Part shown: in pieces, positions 52,101-59,447 of the stretch
Position numbering within the stretch: position 1 is the stretch's first letter
How the letters are laid out: every line of letters starts with the position of its first letter
Source of the DNA: Streptomyces sp. AC1-42W
Lineage (GTDB): Bacteria > Actinomycetota > Actinomycetes > Streptomycetales > Streptomycetaceae
NCBI RefSeq assembly: GCF_003248355.1
Contig: NZ_QKWY01000002.1
Coordinates: 1,860,001-1,924,000, forward strand
Direction: 5' to 3'
Length of the DNA stretch: 64,000 nt
Notes under the pieces: generated by a model
Databases searched by the model: none
What the model was told of the DNA's origin: nothing
Seen by the model: only the letters and a program-made list of their open reading frames with translations
Translations under genes and position numbers: made by a program

Positions 52101-52600
52101 CGATCGATCCGCGGGTCACGGAGCGCCAGCTCGACGGCCTCCGAGAAGGCGTGCCGGAACTCAGCCTCCAGAGTCTGACGGAGGCCAGCCTGACCGAGGA
52201 CGATCTCCACCGGGCCGACCACCACGTCAAGTCGCCTGAACAGCGGCGCCAGCCGGTACGGCTCCCCGCGGTCGCCGGCCCACGCCAGCTGCTGCGCTCG
52301 GGTCGGCAGGGCCGAGTAGTAGAACGACGCCTTCGCCCTGACCATGAGGGAGCTGGCGTTCTCGGCCTCGAACTCGAACCCGAGGCTGTCCGGAGTCATC
52401 CGACCGTACCTGGGTGCGGCGCCGCCCGGCTCGACGGCGTGGGGGCCGAGGCTCTCCATGAAGTAGCGCGCGCTGGGAGGTTCACCGAGGCAAACGTCGC
52501 CCTGTGCCTCGCCTGTCGCATCGGTGACCACCGCGCTCACGAGGTGCTCGACGAGGGCCGTCTGTTGGGCGACGCTCGGCTTGAAAGGGGGTGTGGTCAC
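49148..52600 (-). CDS. drmA: DrmA-like superfamily II helicase
   Basis: 1150 residues from a GTG at 52598-52600 preceded by GGAGGGGAG; an upstream in-frame extension is Arg/Ala-rich and unlikely. Helicase motifs: 'VVWYPTGGGKTEAYLGLVL' (Walker A, 475-481), the DELH box 'LEIIDELHMVNEELG' (711-714), 'VVATTATIRG' (motif III), 'TSMVSHGVDVDRLNFMLF' (motif V) and 'EYIQASSRVGRAHHGLVFM' (motif VI). A zinc ribbon-like insert ('HDCPYCGERS...CGNEQCGK', 592-622) interrupts the first helicase domain. The N-terminal 450 residues are unknown. It is the first gene of the operon. The length fits DISARM DrmA (about 1150-1300). Confidence 0.9.
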   Translation of the reverse strand: MTTPPFKPSVAQQTALVEHLVSAVVTDATGEAQGDVCLGEPPSARYFMESLGPHAVEPGGAAPRYGRMTPDSLGFEFEAENASSLMVRAKASFYYSALPTRAQQLAWAGDRGEPYRLAPLFRRLDVVVGPVEIVLGQAGLRQTLEAEFRHAFSEAVELALRDPRIDRRAGNDRRERLVPPAAMNDDRSFEQWLAREVVGDPVVPTPAAHVVITSRPVAPGRLRVTATLQNLATDPVVIVQGKGRNAGRSRGDEARDNALFRAGLEIDGDRLLPIVMDLGADAYRYSGDLGAYANNCGVEPQWHDGRLVSVRSVPVPQHDTHRAVARADARWGYSSLAADPLPVLEDLADEMEAYLDAPAWSTENLQDKPDLARRKESDRQAAALEVARFRDGIAWLRRDDRLLTAFQLANESMTELNTRRKRANRGWRLFQLVAIVSQLSALAWREHPQELFTPGLWGDDQDADPTEAATVVWYPTGGGKTEAYLGLVLVCMFYDRTRGKEVGVSAWCRFPLRLLTLQQTQRQLDVIAAADIVRGRNTDRIKEVGGKPGWPFFIGFYAGGGNTPNSLTSDRTLDRLRSSEAERHAYRLVHDCPYCGERSVHIPPPDPQELRLKHVCGNEQCGKVLPIVVVDTEIYRYLPTVVVGTLDKLANVGLSDKFGALLGDVDCWCPPHGFGRGGKCHERHAPGHPKTAPGPLKSPLYDPSPSLEIIDELHMVNEELGAFSGHYEGLLAEVQRTLTSRHRADGRGVRMKVVATTATIRGEDRQSEHLFGLRSVVVPLPGPNLDESFYWRLDRGLPLRRFVGVMPTRGTAEMTLVRILTSAHRALWKLEQRRELPPDLEAWPEDELRAVVDLYRTSLTYATTLVDFGRIRRSLDTQVNEALRREGFPDLHVAELKGETRLDEVRGVLDDLGKTNGETGMVVATSMVSHGVDVDRLNFMLFNGMPRSMAEYIQASSRVGRAHHGLVFMLFNPVRERDRSHYRYHGKFHEYLDRMVEPVAINRWSRFAVRRTLPGILMGHLLQIANRDWWQAGNAPGHLHDLSKMQAALRDPSRSGLEGVQLTELLEALHAVFQSHRPEGQELRSDLEDMVEHAIASLRSAGASAALAGGNNRGYRATGDYLGLECRPMTSLRDVSEGIPFHVVSDNRRS

Positions 52601-53010
52601 TGCGTCTCCCCTCCAGCCTCGGCGTAGGTCGCCGACAGGAAGGAGGCGCTGCAGGAGGGCCTGAGCAGCTGACAGGCGCCGTCGCTCACGAACGAGCGAT
52701 GGGGGAGCCGAAGCGGCTCCGAGGTACGTGCCGGCGGCGACGAGCATGCACAACCGGCCCGCAGGACAGGGGTGTCCACGGGTTTCTCCAGGGTCCGCGA
52801 GTCAGAAGCCGCCGTGGCACGACGCCATGGCCGGACATCTTCTGCTTCTCCGAACCGGATCAGGATGAGCTCAGGGTGAGGGAAGTTACAAGCCGATAAA
52901 CCAAGTTGATCGAATCTGACCTGAATGAACCGATCTCTTGATTGAATCTATCGGTATCGAAGGGATGCAGGTCGACGCCCCCTCTTCTCAGGGGCAACGG
53001 CTGGACATCA
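52601..53010 (-). promoter_or_regulatory. Promoter region of the defence operon
   Basis: The 400 bp upstream of drmA have no convincing gene. Around 52880-52970 the sequence drops clearly in G+C and contains two near-identical 12-mers, TTGATCGAATCT (52906-52917) and TTGATTGAATCT (52938-52949), 32 bp apart or three helical turns, likely regulator-binding sites. The long 52601-52880 leader would be transcribed but not translated. Confidence 0.5.
52906..52949. repeat. Paired 12-bp direct repeats
   Basis: TTGATCGAATCT and TTGATTGAATCT differ in one base and start 32 bp apart, so they face the same side of the helix. They lie about 310 bp upstream of drmA. Confidence 0.6.
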
Positions 53011-53304
53011 TCACCGGGTGATCCCAGGCAGTGCAGCAAGCTCCTGGCTGGCCGACATTCCGCGGGCCGTCAGGCAGCGTTTGTGCACCCTTCTGACTGA
53101 CAGGTCGCAGTCGAGAAGCGGACGGAGGTAGCGGGCGAATCCTTCGGCCCACGTCGGAAGCACACTGTGGCTGCCGTGGTACGTGTCCGCGGATCCAAGG
53201 ACGGACTCCGTACTCCCATCCGTGAGAGGAGGGCCGAGAACGATCGGGTCGACCTGCGTGACTTTGGCGTGGTCGAACGCCGGGAAGCGCCTCGACGATC
53301 TCAA
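53011..53304 (-). CDS. Hypothetical protein, possibly a gene remnant
   Basis: 97 residues from an ATG at 53304. The sequence reads like a genuine protein C-terminus ('AFDHAKVTQVDPIVLGPPLTDGSTESVLGSADTYHGSHSVLPTWAEGFARYLRPLLDCDLSVRRVHKRCLTARGMSASQELAAL'), and no obvious start signal precedes it. It may be the tail of a larger gene cut by the neighbouring plus-strand gene, which begins 33 bp away on the other strand. I do not recognise the family. Confidence 0.4.
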   Translation of the reverse strand: MRSSRRFPAFDHAKVTQVDPIVLGPPLTDGSTESVLGSADTYHGSHSVLPTWAEGFARYLRPLLDCDLSVRRVHKRCLTARGMSASQELAALPGITR

Positions 53305-53337
53305 CTAAGCTCCTGAAAAAAAGCACATGGGGGAAAC

Positions 53338-54291
53338 GTGACCATCGACGTAGGCGACACCGTGGGGCTCGTCCGCAGGAACCGGAAGACGCGCAAGCGT
53401 TTGCAAAAGGCTGCTCAGGAGCTCGATCAGCAGGCCGCTGAGGACTCCATCGCCCTGAACAAGGCACGGCAGATGCTTTACGACGTGGCCGTTCTTCCCT
53501 TCCGAGACGTCTACGGGCGTATGAAGAACGTGGATCACTTCGAACTGGCGACGATCGAGAGGCCCACCGCGAGTGTTGCGGGGGGTGTCGAGCTGAGGCG
53601 AACAGGTGGTACCGCCGCGGCGCAGGCCGCTCGCATGGCGGGCGGCGCGGTTCTGGTATTCGGGCTCCCATTTGTCGTCGGTCATGCTGCCAAGTCGGGG
53701 TCCTATCGCGCGGTCCAGAGCTTCGGATCCGCCTCCACAGGCCGCGCGATCAAAACGCTGCGTGGGGCCGTAGCCCGCAATGCCGCAGAAGCATGGTTTG
53801 GCGGCGGGGCTGTCGCGTTCGGCGGCGGCGGGCGAGCGGCCGGCAGGAAGATGTTGGACCAGATCGAGGCCACTTCGAGCAAGGTCACGTTCGAACTGGC
53901 AGCAACATGGCGGATCCAGGCGCTCGAAGCCAGCAAGCAGGAAGAGGCGCGAGGACTGGAGCGGCGCGAAGCCGCCGTGAAGCAGAGACAGGACGAGGCG
54001 CTCGCGCTGCACGAGCGCTTCGAGGGCATGCAACGCGTCATTCAGGATCTCCGGTCCGAGCTGCTGACGAGGTTGCCGTCCCTTATCGCTCTGGTCGACA
54101 ACTCTGACGATTTCGCCCGATACGACTCCCGTCAGTGCGCAGAGGTGACGACGATGGTCGATCTCGACGGACTCGCGGTGAAGGTCATGAGGTGTCCGAT
54201 GGTCGACCCAACGGGACGCCCGACCGAGGAGTCCAAGTGCGTCGTCGCCGAAGTCGAGGCGCGACTCCAGGCGATGCAACCGCATGCGTGA
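53338..54291 (+). CDS. Hypothetical protein with glycine-rich hydrophobic centre
   Basis: 317 residues from a GTG at 53338, preceded by a GGGGGA site. Residues 10-70 are a basic amphipathic helix ('RRNRKTRKRLQKAAQELDQQAAEDSIALNKARQMLYDVAVLPFRDVYGRMKNV'). Residues 100-185 hold small-residue hydrophobic stretches ('AARMAGGAVLVFGLPFVVGHAAKSGS', 'AWFGGGAVAFGGGGRAAGRKML') like those of glycine-zipper membrane-active proteins. Residues 190-260 are a charged coiled coil. This resembles pore-forming abortive-infection proteins in layout, but I cannot name a family. It is alone between the defence operon and the core chromosome. Confidence 0.65.
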   Translation: MTIDVGDTVGLVRRNRKTRKRLQKAAQELDQQAAEDSIALNKARQMLYDVAVLPFRDVYGRMKNVDHFELATIERPTASVAGGVELRRTGGTAAAQAARMAGGAVLVFGLPFVVGHAAKSGSYRAVQSFGSASTGRAIKTLRGAVARNAAEAWFGGGAVAFGGGGRAAGRKMLDQIEATSSKVTFELAATWRIQALEASKQEEARGLERREAAVKQRQDEALALHERFEGMQRVIQDLRSELLTRLPSLIALVDNSDDFARYDSRQCAEVTTMVDLDGLAVKVMRCPMVDPTGRPTEESKCVVAEVEARLQAMQPHA

Positions 54292-54388
54292 GCTCCGCCA
54301 CTGGTCTGTTGATCTACTCGGACGCAGCGTGCACTGGTGATCACGAGGGCAACCCAGGGCGTTCAACCGGGTCTCGGAGCAGGGCCAT

Positions 54389-54443
54389 CCCAGGGACTTT
54401 TCAGGGACTTTCACGTCTGTCCCAGGGAGGTTTCAGGGACTTT
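54389..54443. repeat. Two 23-bp direct repeats at the island/core boundary
   Basis: CCCAGGGACTTTTCAGGGAC plus TTT at 54389-54411 recurs at 54421-54443 with two changes. Each copy contains two CAGGGACTTT-like units 11 bp apart, so four units stand in a 55-bp stretch with a 32-bp period. It lies between the last island gene and the sdaA terminator. Confidence 0.7.
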
Positions 54444-54462
54444 CCGTCGCGTAAGCAAGGAA

Positions 54463-54505
54463 GGCCCTGACAGCGCCGAAAGAAGCAAAAGCGCTGGTCA
54501 GGGCC
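54463..54505. terminator. Terminator downstream of sdaA
   Basis: GGCCCTGAC-AGCGC pairs with GCGCT-G-GTCAGGGCC across a ~14-base A-rich loop (one bulged G). It ends eight bases before the sdaA stop on the minus strand and could also end plus-strand transcription from 53338. Confidence 0.8.
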
Positions 54506-54512
54506 TAGAACC

Positions 54513-55934
54513 TCAGCACTCGATGATGTTCACCGCGAGCCCGCCGCGTGCCGTCTCCTTGTACTTGACGGACATGTCCGCGCCGGTCTCCTTCATCGTC
54601 TTGATGACCTTGTCCAGCGAGACCTTGTGGCTGCCGTCGCCGCGCAGCGCCATCTTCGCCGCGGTGACCGCCTTCACCGCGGCCATGCCGTTGCGCTCGA
54701 TGCACGGGATCTGGACGAGACCGCCGACCGGGTCGCAGGTCAGGCCCAGGTTGTGCTCCATGCCGATCTCGGCGGCGTTCTCCACCTGCTCCGGGGAGCC
54801 GCCCAGGACCTCGGCGAGGGCGCCCGCCGCCATGGAGCAGGCGGAGCCCACCTCGCCCTGGCAGCCGACCTCCGCGCCGGAGATCGAGGCGTTCTCCTTG
54901 AACAGCATCCCGATGGCGCCGGCGGCCAGCAGGAACCGGACGACGCCGTCCGCCTTCTCCTCCTCGGTCGCGCCGCCCGCCGCGAAGTTCATGTAGTAGT
55001 GCAGGACGGCAGGGATGATGCCCGCCGCGCCGTTCGTCGGGGCGGTGACCACCCGGCCGCCCGCCGCGTTCTCCTCGTTGACCGCCATCGCGTAGAGCGT
55101 GATCCACTCCATGGCGTGCGGATTGGGGCCTCCCCTGCTCGAACCCAGTTGAGAGCTTGGGGATGGATCGCCCTCCGCGCGCAGCTGGCGGGCCGTCTTC
55201 GCGGCGCGGCGGGTGACCTTGAGGCCGCCGGGCAGGATGCCCTCGCGGGACATCCCGCGCGACACGCACTCCCGCATGGTCCGCCAGATGTCCAGCAGCC
55301 CGGCCCGGATCTCGTCCTCGGTGCGCCAGGCGCGCTCGTTCTCCAGCATCAGCGAGGAGATCGAGAGACCGGTCTCGCGGGCCAGGCGCAGCAGCTCGTC
55401 GCCGGTGCGGAACGGGTACTTCAGGACCGTGTCGTCGAGCACGATCCGGTCCTCGCCCACGGCGTCCTCGTCCACGACGAAGCCGCCGCCGACCGAGTAG
55501 TACGTCTTCTCCAGGAGCGGGGCGCCCTCGGCGTCGTACGCGAAGACGGTCATGCCGTTGGCGTGGTACGGGAGGGCCTTGCGGCGGTGCAGGACCAGCT
55601 GCTCGTCCGCGTCGAAGTCGATCTCGTGCATCCCGAGGAGGTTGATCCGGCCGGTGGCGCGGATCGCCTCGACCCGGTCGTCGGCGGCCTCGACGTCGAC
55701 GGTGCGCGGGGACTCGCCCTCCAGGCCGAGGAGGACCGCCTTGGGGGTGCCGTGGCCGTGGCCGGTGGCGCCGAGGGACCCGTACAGTTCGGCCCGTATC
55801 GAGGCGGTGTGGGCGAGCAGGCCCTCGTTCTTCAGCCGGCGCGCGAACATACGGGCCGCGCGCATGGGGCCGACCGTATGGGAGCTGGACGGGCCGATGC
55901 CGATCGAGAACAGGTCGAAGACCGAGATGGCCAC
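54513..55934 (-). CDS. sdaA: L-serine ammonia-lyase (4Fe-4S, single chain)
   Basis: 473 residues. It turns L-serine into pyruvate and ammonia in the cytoplasm. The beta-type N-terminal domain begins 'ISVFDLFSIGIGPSSSHTVGPM', and the C-terminal alpha part has 'APTNGAAGIIPAVLHY', 'SISGAEVGCQGEVGSACSMAAGALAE', 'LTCDPVGGLVQIPCIERNGMAAVKAV' (cluster cysteines) and the C-terminal '...NIIEC' tail. It differs from relatives by a 15-20-residue Ser/Gly/Pro insert near residue 260 ('GDPSPSSQLGSSRGGPNPH'), encoded by a small palindromic repeat. The enzyme probably tolerates it, since the site lies between conserved blocks. Confidence 0.95.
   Translation of the reverse strand: MAISVFDLFSIGIGPSSSHTVGPMRAARMFARRLKNEGLLAHTASIRAELYGSLGATGHGHGTPKAVLLGLEGESPRTVDVEAADDRVEAIRATGRINLLGMHEIDFDADEQLVLHRRKALPYHANGMTVFAYDAEGAPLLEKTYYSVGGGFVVDEDAVGEDRIVLDDTVLKYPFRTGDELLRLARETGLSISSLMLENERAWRTEDEIRAGLLDIWRTMRECVSRGMSREGILPGGLKVTRRAAKTARQLRAEGDPSPSSQLGSSRGGPNPHAMEWITLYAMAVNEENAAGGRVVTAPTNGAAGIIPAVLHYYMNFAAGGATEEEKADGVVRFLLAAGAIGMLFKENASISGAEVGCQGEVGSACSMAAGALAEVLGGSPEQVENAAEIGMEHNLGLTCDPVGGLVQIPCIERNGMAAVKAVTAAKMALRGDGSHKVSLDKVIKTMKETGADMSVKYKETARGGLAVNIIEC
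55125..55167. repeat. Intragenic palindromic mini-repeat in sdaA
   Basis: CCCCTGCTCGAAC and GTTGAGAGCTTGGGG form an imperfect palindrome with a short loop. From memory, near-identical 'CTCCCC..GCTCGAAC..GAGAGCTTGGGG' mini-repeats are scattered in Streptomyces genomes. In sdaA the copy adds in-frame residues (PSPSSQLGSSRGGP) without breaking the gene. Confidence 0.7.
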
Positions 55935-56103
55935 GGGTGACTCCTCAAGGGTTGGTAGACGCCGTTGTCTGCCGGGGTGGTGCGGTACGGGCGGGACGCC
56001 CGGAAAGCAAGGACAGAGCGGGGGGGGACAAGGGACGGGGCACCGCGCCCACCTCTCAGTGTGCGCGATGCCCCTCCCCGAGGCGCGAATGCGCCCGCCC
56101 GGG

Positions 56104-57363
56104 CTACTTCAGGCCGGGGTACAGCGGGAACTTCGCGGCCAGGGCCGCGACGCGGGCCTTCAGGTCGTCCGCGTCGTACGACGGCTTCAGGGCCGACGCG
56201 ATGATCTCGGCGACCTCGGTGAAGTCCTCGGCGCCGAAGCCGCGGGTGGCCAGCGCCGGGGTGCCGATGCGCAGGCCGGAGGTGACCATCGGCGGACGCG
56301 GGTCGTTGGGGATGGCGTTCCGGTTGACCGTGATGCCGACCTCGTGGAGCCGGTCCTCGGCCTGCCGGCCGTCCAGCTCGGAGTTGCGCAGGTCCACCAG
56401 GACCAGGTGCACGTCCGTGCCGCCGGACAGCACGGAGACGCCCACCTCGGTGACGTCCGGCTGCACCAGGCGCTCGGCCAGGATGCGGGCGCCCTCCAGG
56501 GTGCGCTGCTGGCGCTCCTTGAACTCCTCGCCCGCCGCGACCTTGAAGGAGACCGCCTTGGCCGCGATCACGTGCTCCAGCGGGCCGCCCTGCTGACCGG
56601 GGAAGACCGCCGAGTTGATCTTCTTGGCGAGCTCCTGGGTGGACAGGATCACACCGCCGCGCGGACCGCCGAGGGTCTTGTGCGTGGTGGTGGTGACGAC
56701 GTGGGCGTGCGGCACCGGGTTGGGGTGCAGGCCCGCGGCGACCAGGCCGGCGAAGTGCGCCATGTCGACCATCAGGTACGCGCCGACCTCGTCCGCGATG
56801 CGGCGGAAGGCGGCGAAGTCGAGCTGACGCGGGTACGCCGACCAGCCGGCGACGATCAGCTGCGGCTTGGACTCCTTGGCCAGGCGCTCGACCTCGGCCA
56901 TGTCCACGACACCGGTGTCGTCGACGTGGTACGGGACCACGTTGTAGAGCTTGCCGGAGAAGTTGATCTTCATGCCGTGGGTCAGGTGACCGCCGTGCGC
57001 CAGGTTCAGGCCCATGATCGTGTCGCCCGGCTTCAGCAGCGCGAACATCGCGGCGGCGTTGGCCTGCGCACCGGAGTGCGGCTGGACGTTCGCGGCCTCG
57101 GCGCCGAAGAGCGCCTTGATCCGGTCGATGGCGATCTGCTCGACCACGTCGACGTGCTCGCAGCCGCCGTAGTAGCGGCGGCCGGGGTAGCCCTCGGCGT
57201 ACTTGTTGGTCAGGACGGAGCCCTGCGCCTCCATGACGGCGACCGGAGCGAAGTTCTCCGAGGCGATCATCTCCAGCGTGGACTGCTGGCGCAGGAGCTC
57301 GGCGTCGACGGCGGCGGCGACGTCCGGGTCCAGCTCGTGGAGGGAGGAGTTGAGAAGCGACAT
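56104..57363 (-). CDS. glyA: Serine hydroxymethyltransferase
   Basis: 419 residues. It interconverts serine and glycine with tetrahydrofolate. The family signatures are 'LLRQQSTLEMIASENFAP' (24-40), 'YAEGYPGRRYYGGCEHVD' (55-72), 'VQPHSGAQANAA', the PLP site 'HVVTTTTHKTLGGPRGG' with the cofactor lysine at 229, and 'GLRIGTPALATRGF' near the end. It lies 20 bp downstream of gcvH in the same direction, so both are probably in the glycine-cleavage operon. Together with SdaA, this gives a route from glycine to serine to pyruvate. Confidence 0.97.
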   Translation of the reverse strand: MSLLNSSLHELDPDVAAAVDAELLRQQSTLEMIASENFAPVAVMEAQGSVLTNKYAEGYPGRRYYGGCEHVDVVEQIAIDRIKALFGAEAANVQPHSGAQANAAAMFALLKPGDTIMGLNLAHGGHLTHGMKINFSGKLYNVVPYHVDDTGVVDMAEVERLAKESKPQLIVAGWSAYPRQLDFAAFRRIADEVGAYLMVDMAHFAGLVAAGLHPNPVPHAHVVTTTTHKTLGGPRGGVILSTQELAKKINSAVFPGQQGGPLEHVIAAKAVSFKVAAGEEFKERQQRTLEGARILAERLVQPDVTEVGVSVLSGGTDVHLVLVDLRNSELDGRQAEDRLHEVGITVNRNAIPNDPRPPMVTSGLRIGTPALATRGFGAEDFTEVAEIIASALKPSYDADDLKARVAALAAKFPLYPGLK

Positions 57364-57383
57364 CAGATGGTCCCTTGGGGTCT

Positions 57384-57761
57384 CTAGTTGCCGGAGAACG
57401 CGGTGTACTCGTCGGCGGAGAGCAGGTCCTCCGGCTCCTCCGCGACGCGTACCTTGAACAGCCAGCCGCCTTCGAAGGGAGCGGAGTTCACCAGGGACGG
57501 GTCGTCGACGACGGCCTGGTTGAAGGCCGTCACCTCGCCCGAGACCGGCGAGTACAGATCGCTGACCGACTTGGTCGACTCCAGCTCGCCGCAGGTCTCG
57601 CCCGCGGTCACCGTGTCACCGACCTCGGGGAGCTGGGCGTAGACGACGTCGCCGAGCGCGTTGGCCGCGTGCTCGGTGATGCCGACGGTGGCCACACCGT
57701 CCTCGGCGGCCGACAGCCACTCGTGCTCCTTGCTGTACCGCAGCTGCTGGGGGTTGCTCAT
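57384..57761 (-). CDS. gcvH: Glycine cleavage system H protein
   Basis: 125 residues, the usual length. The lipoylated lysine is Lys64 in 'CGELESTKSVSDLYSPVSGEVTAFN', and 'YSKEHEWLSAAEDGVATVGITEHAANALGDVVYAQLPEVGDTV' is the typical first half. It carries the aminomethyl intermediate between the P and T proteins. It follows gcvT by 101 bp, with a hairpin in the gap that may tune its expression. Confidence 0.97.
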   Translation of the reverse strand: MSNPQQLRYSKEHEWLSAAEDGVATVGITEHAANALGDVVYAQLPEVGDTVTAGETCGELESTKSVSDLYSPVSGEVTAFNQAVVDDPSLVNSAPFEGGWLFKVRVAEEPEDLLSADEYTAFSGN

Positions 57762-57838
57762 GACCTGAATTCTCCTGTACGCGGGGGTGTGCTGATGAAC
57801 GGTGGTCTTACGGTGTGAGACAGGACTGCGTCACGTCG

Positions 57839-57859
57839 CGCGGGGCCCTGTGCCCCGCG
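57839..57859 (-). terminator. Hairpin in the gcvT-gcvH gap
   Basis: CGCGGGGC and GCCCCGCG pair around CCTGT, three bases beyond the gcvT stop. It may end part of the gcvT transcripts or protect the 3' end of the message. Confidence 0.5.
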
Positions 57860-57862
57860 GCG

Positions 57863-59029
57863 CTACTTCTGCCGCTTGTAGAACGGCAGGGCCACGACCC
57901 GGTACGGCTCCTGGCTGCCCCGGATGTCCACGGCGACGCCCTCGGTGCCCGGCTCCGCGTACGCCGCGTCGACGTACGCCATGGCGATCGGCTTGCCCAG
58001 GGTCGGGGAGGGCGCGCCGGAGGTGACCTCGCCGACGACCTTGCCGCCGGCGGTGACGGCGAACCCGGCGCGCGGCACCCGGCGGCCCTCGGCGATCAGG
58101 CCGACCAGCTTGCGGGGCGGGGCGGTCTCGGCGCGCCGGGCGGCGGCCTCCAGCGCCTCGCGGCCGACGAAGTCGCCCTCCTTCTCGAACTTCACGACCC
58201 GGCCGAGCCCGGCGTCGAACGGGGTCAGCGCGGTGGTCAGCTCGTGCCCGTACAGCGGCATGCCGGCCTCCAGGCGCAGCGTGTCGCGGCAGGAGAGCCC
58301 GCACGGGATCAGGCCGTGCGGCGCGCCGGCCTCGGTCAGCGCCTGCCACAGCCGCTCGGCGTCGGCGGGCGCCACGAACAGCTCGAAGCCGTCCTCGCCG
58401 GTGTAGCCGGTGCGGGCGATGAGCGCGGGCACCCCGGCGACCGTGCCGGGCAGCCCGGCGTAGTACTTGAGGCCGGCCAGATCGGCGTCGGTCACGGCGG
58501 CGAGGATCGCCGGGGACTCGGGGCCCTGCACGGCGAGCAGCGCGTACGCGTCGCGGTCGTCGCGCACCTCGGCGTCGAAGCCGGCGGCGCGCTCGGTGAT
58601 CGTGTCGAGCACGAGCTGGGCGTTGCCGGCGTTGGCGACGACCATGTACTCGGTCTCGCCGAGCCGGTAGACGATCAGGTCGTCCAGGATGCCGCCGTCC
58701 TCGGCGCAGATCATCGTGTAGCGGGCCCGGCCCGTGGAGACGGTGCCGATGTTGCCGACCAGCGCGTGGTTCAGCAGGTCCACGGCCTGCGGCCCGGTGA
58801 CGGTGATCTCACCCATGTGGGACAGGTCGAAGAGGCCGGCCTTGGTCCGGACGGCGTTGTGCTCGTCGCGCTCGCTGGCGTAGCGCAGCGGCATGTCCCA
58901 GCCCGCGAAGTCGGTCATCGTGGCGCCGAGCGAACGATGCAGGGCATGAATGGGGCTTTGGTGCGCAGCACCATCAGGCAGGGTGGTGGTGGGTGACGGG
59001 AGGGCGGTGAGACGGGGGGTGCTGCTCAT
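57863..59029 (-). CDS. gcvT: Glycine cleavage system T protein (aminomethyltransferase)
   Basis: 388 residues from the ATG at 59027-59029, just downstream of the riboswitch; a longer start would lie inside the aptamer. Signatures: 'HALHRSLGATMTDFAGWDMPLRY', 'VRTKAGLFDLSHMGEITVTG', 'VNAGNAQLVLDTI', 'YTGEDGFELFVAP' and 'GCSCRDTLRLEAGMPLYGHE'-like 'GLSCRDTLRLEAGMPLYGHEL'. It transfers the methylene group from glycine to tetrahydrofolate. The glycine riboswitch at its 5' end indicates control by intracellular glycine. Confidence 0.96.
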   Translation of the reverse strand: MSSTPRLTALPSPTTTLPDGAAHQSPIHALHRSLGATMTDFAGWDMPLRYASERDEHNAVRTKAGLFDLSHMGEITVTGPQAVDLLNHALVGNIGTVSTGRARYTMICAEDGGILDDLIVYRLGETEYMVVANAGNAQLVLDTITERAAGFDAEVRDDRDAYALLAVQGPESPAILAAVTDADLAGLKYYAGLPGTVAGVPALIARTGYTGEDGFELFVAPADAERLWQALTEAGAPHGLIPCGLSCRDTLRLEAGMPLYGHELTTALTPFDAGLGRVVKFEKEGDFVGREALEAAARRAETAPPRKLVGLIAEGRRVPRAGFAVTAGGKVVGEVTSGAPSPTLGKPIAMAYVDAAYAEPGTEGVAVDIRGSQEPYRVVALPFYKRQK

Positions 59030-59063
59030 GAAAACGGGCTCCCAGGGCATGACGTCGAGGACG

Positions 59064-59259
59064 ATCCTCCCCATCTGTCATCGGAACCTGAGAGGTTCGC
59101 CGAAAGCCCCCGGAGGGGTTCGGCTTGCACCTTGGGTGGAGCCGCGCAGCGGCTCGCTTTTCAGATCTGCCTCATCCACGCGGTACGGGGCCTGAGAGAT
59201 TCAAGGGAGGATCTTGCTCCTTCGGCGCCCGGCACGAGGGCCGGGACTCTCCCGCGCGG
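59064..59259 (-). ncRNA. Glycine riboswitch, tandem aptamers
   Basis: On the minus strand the RNA shows both aptamers: the first opens GCGGGAGAGTC and contains 'CGCCGAAGGAGCAA' and 'GAATCTCTCAGGCCCC'; after a short linker (GATGAGGCAGATCTG) the second contains 'GGCTTTCGGCGAACCTCTCAGG' split around the core and ends GATGACAGATGGGGAGG. These are the conserved cores of the bacterial glycine (gcvT) riboswitch. It ends about 35 bases before the gcvT ATG, so glycine binding probably opens expression of the operon. Confidence 0.93.
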
Positions 59260-59367
59260 ATTCAAGCGGCCTGTATGCAGTTGGCGGGGTCATCATCGCA
59301 CGGGTTCCGGGGGAGTGGGGAGCCGGGACCGCCGCCGGTCCCGGCGGGATTCCGGCGGGTCGGACCG

Positions 59368-59395
59368 TTGTGCCGCATTACCTTTTCTTTACACT
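59368..59395 (+). promoter_or_regulatory. Candidate promoter for the P-loop ATPase gene
   Basis: TTGTGC and TACACT are separated by 16 bp in a locally A+T-rich stretch, 53 bp before the ATG at 59448. The match to vegetative sigma consensus is moderate. Confidence 0.45.
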
Positions 59396-59447
59396 TCGGG
59401 GGTAGGTAGGAGTCAGCACGCGTCGGCCGTACGGCCAGGGGGAGGCG

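Noticed and set aside
35463..52600. A canonical DISARM system
   Set aside because: No drmC phospholipase-D gene, drmD or drmE is visible, so only the drmA/drmB core can be claimed.
54300..54512. A tRNA gene as attachment site
   Set aside because: No cloverleaf or TTC-loop pattern can be found; only direct repeats and a terminator are present.
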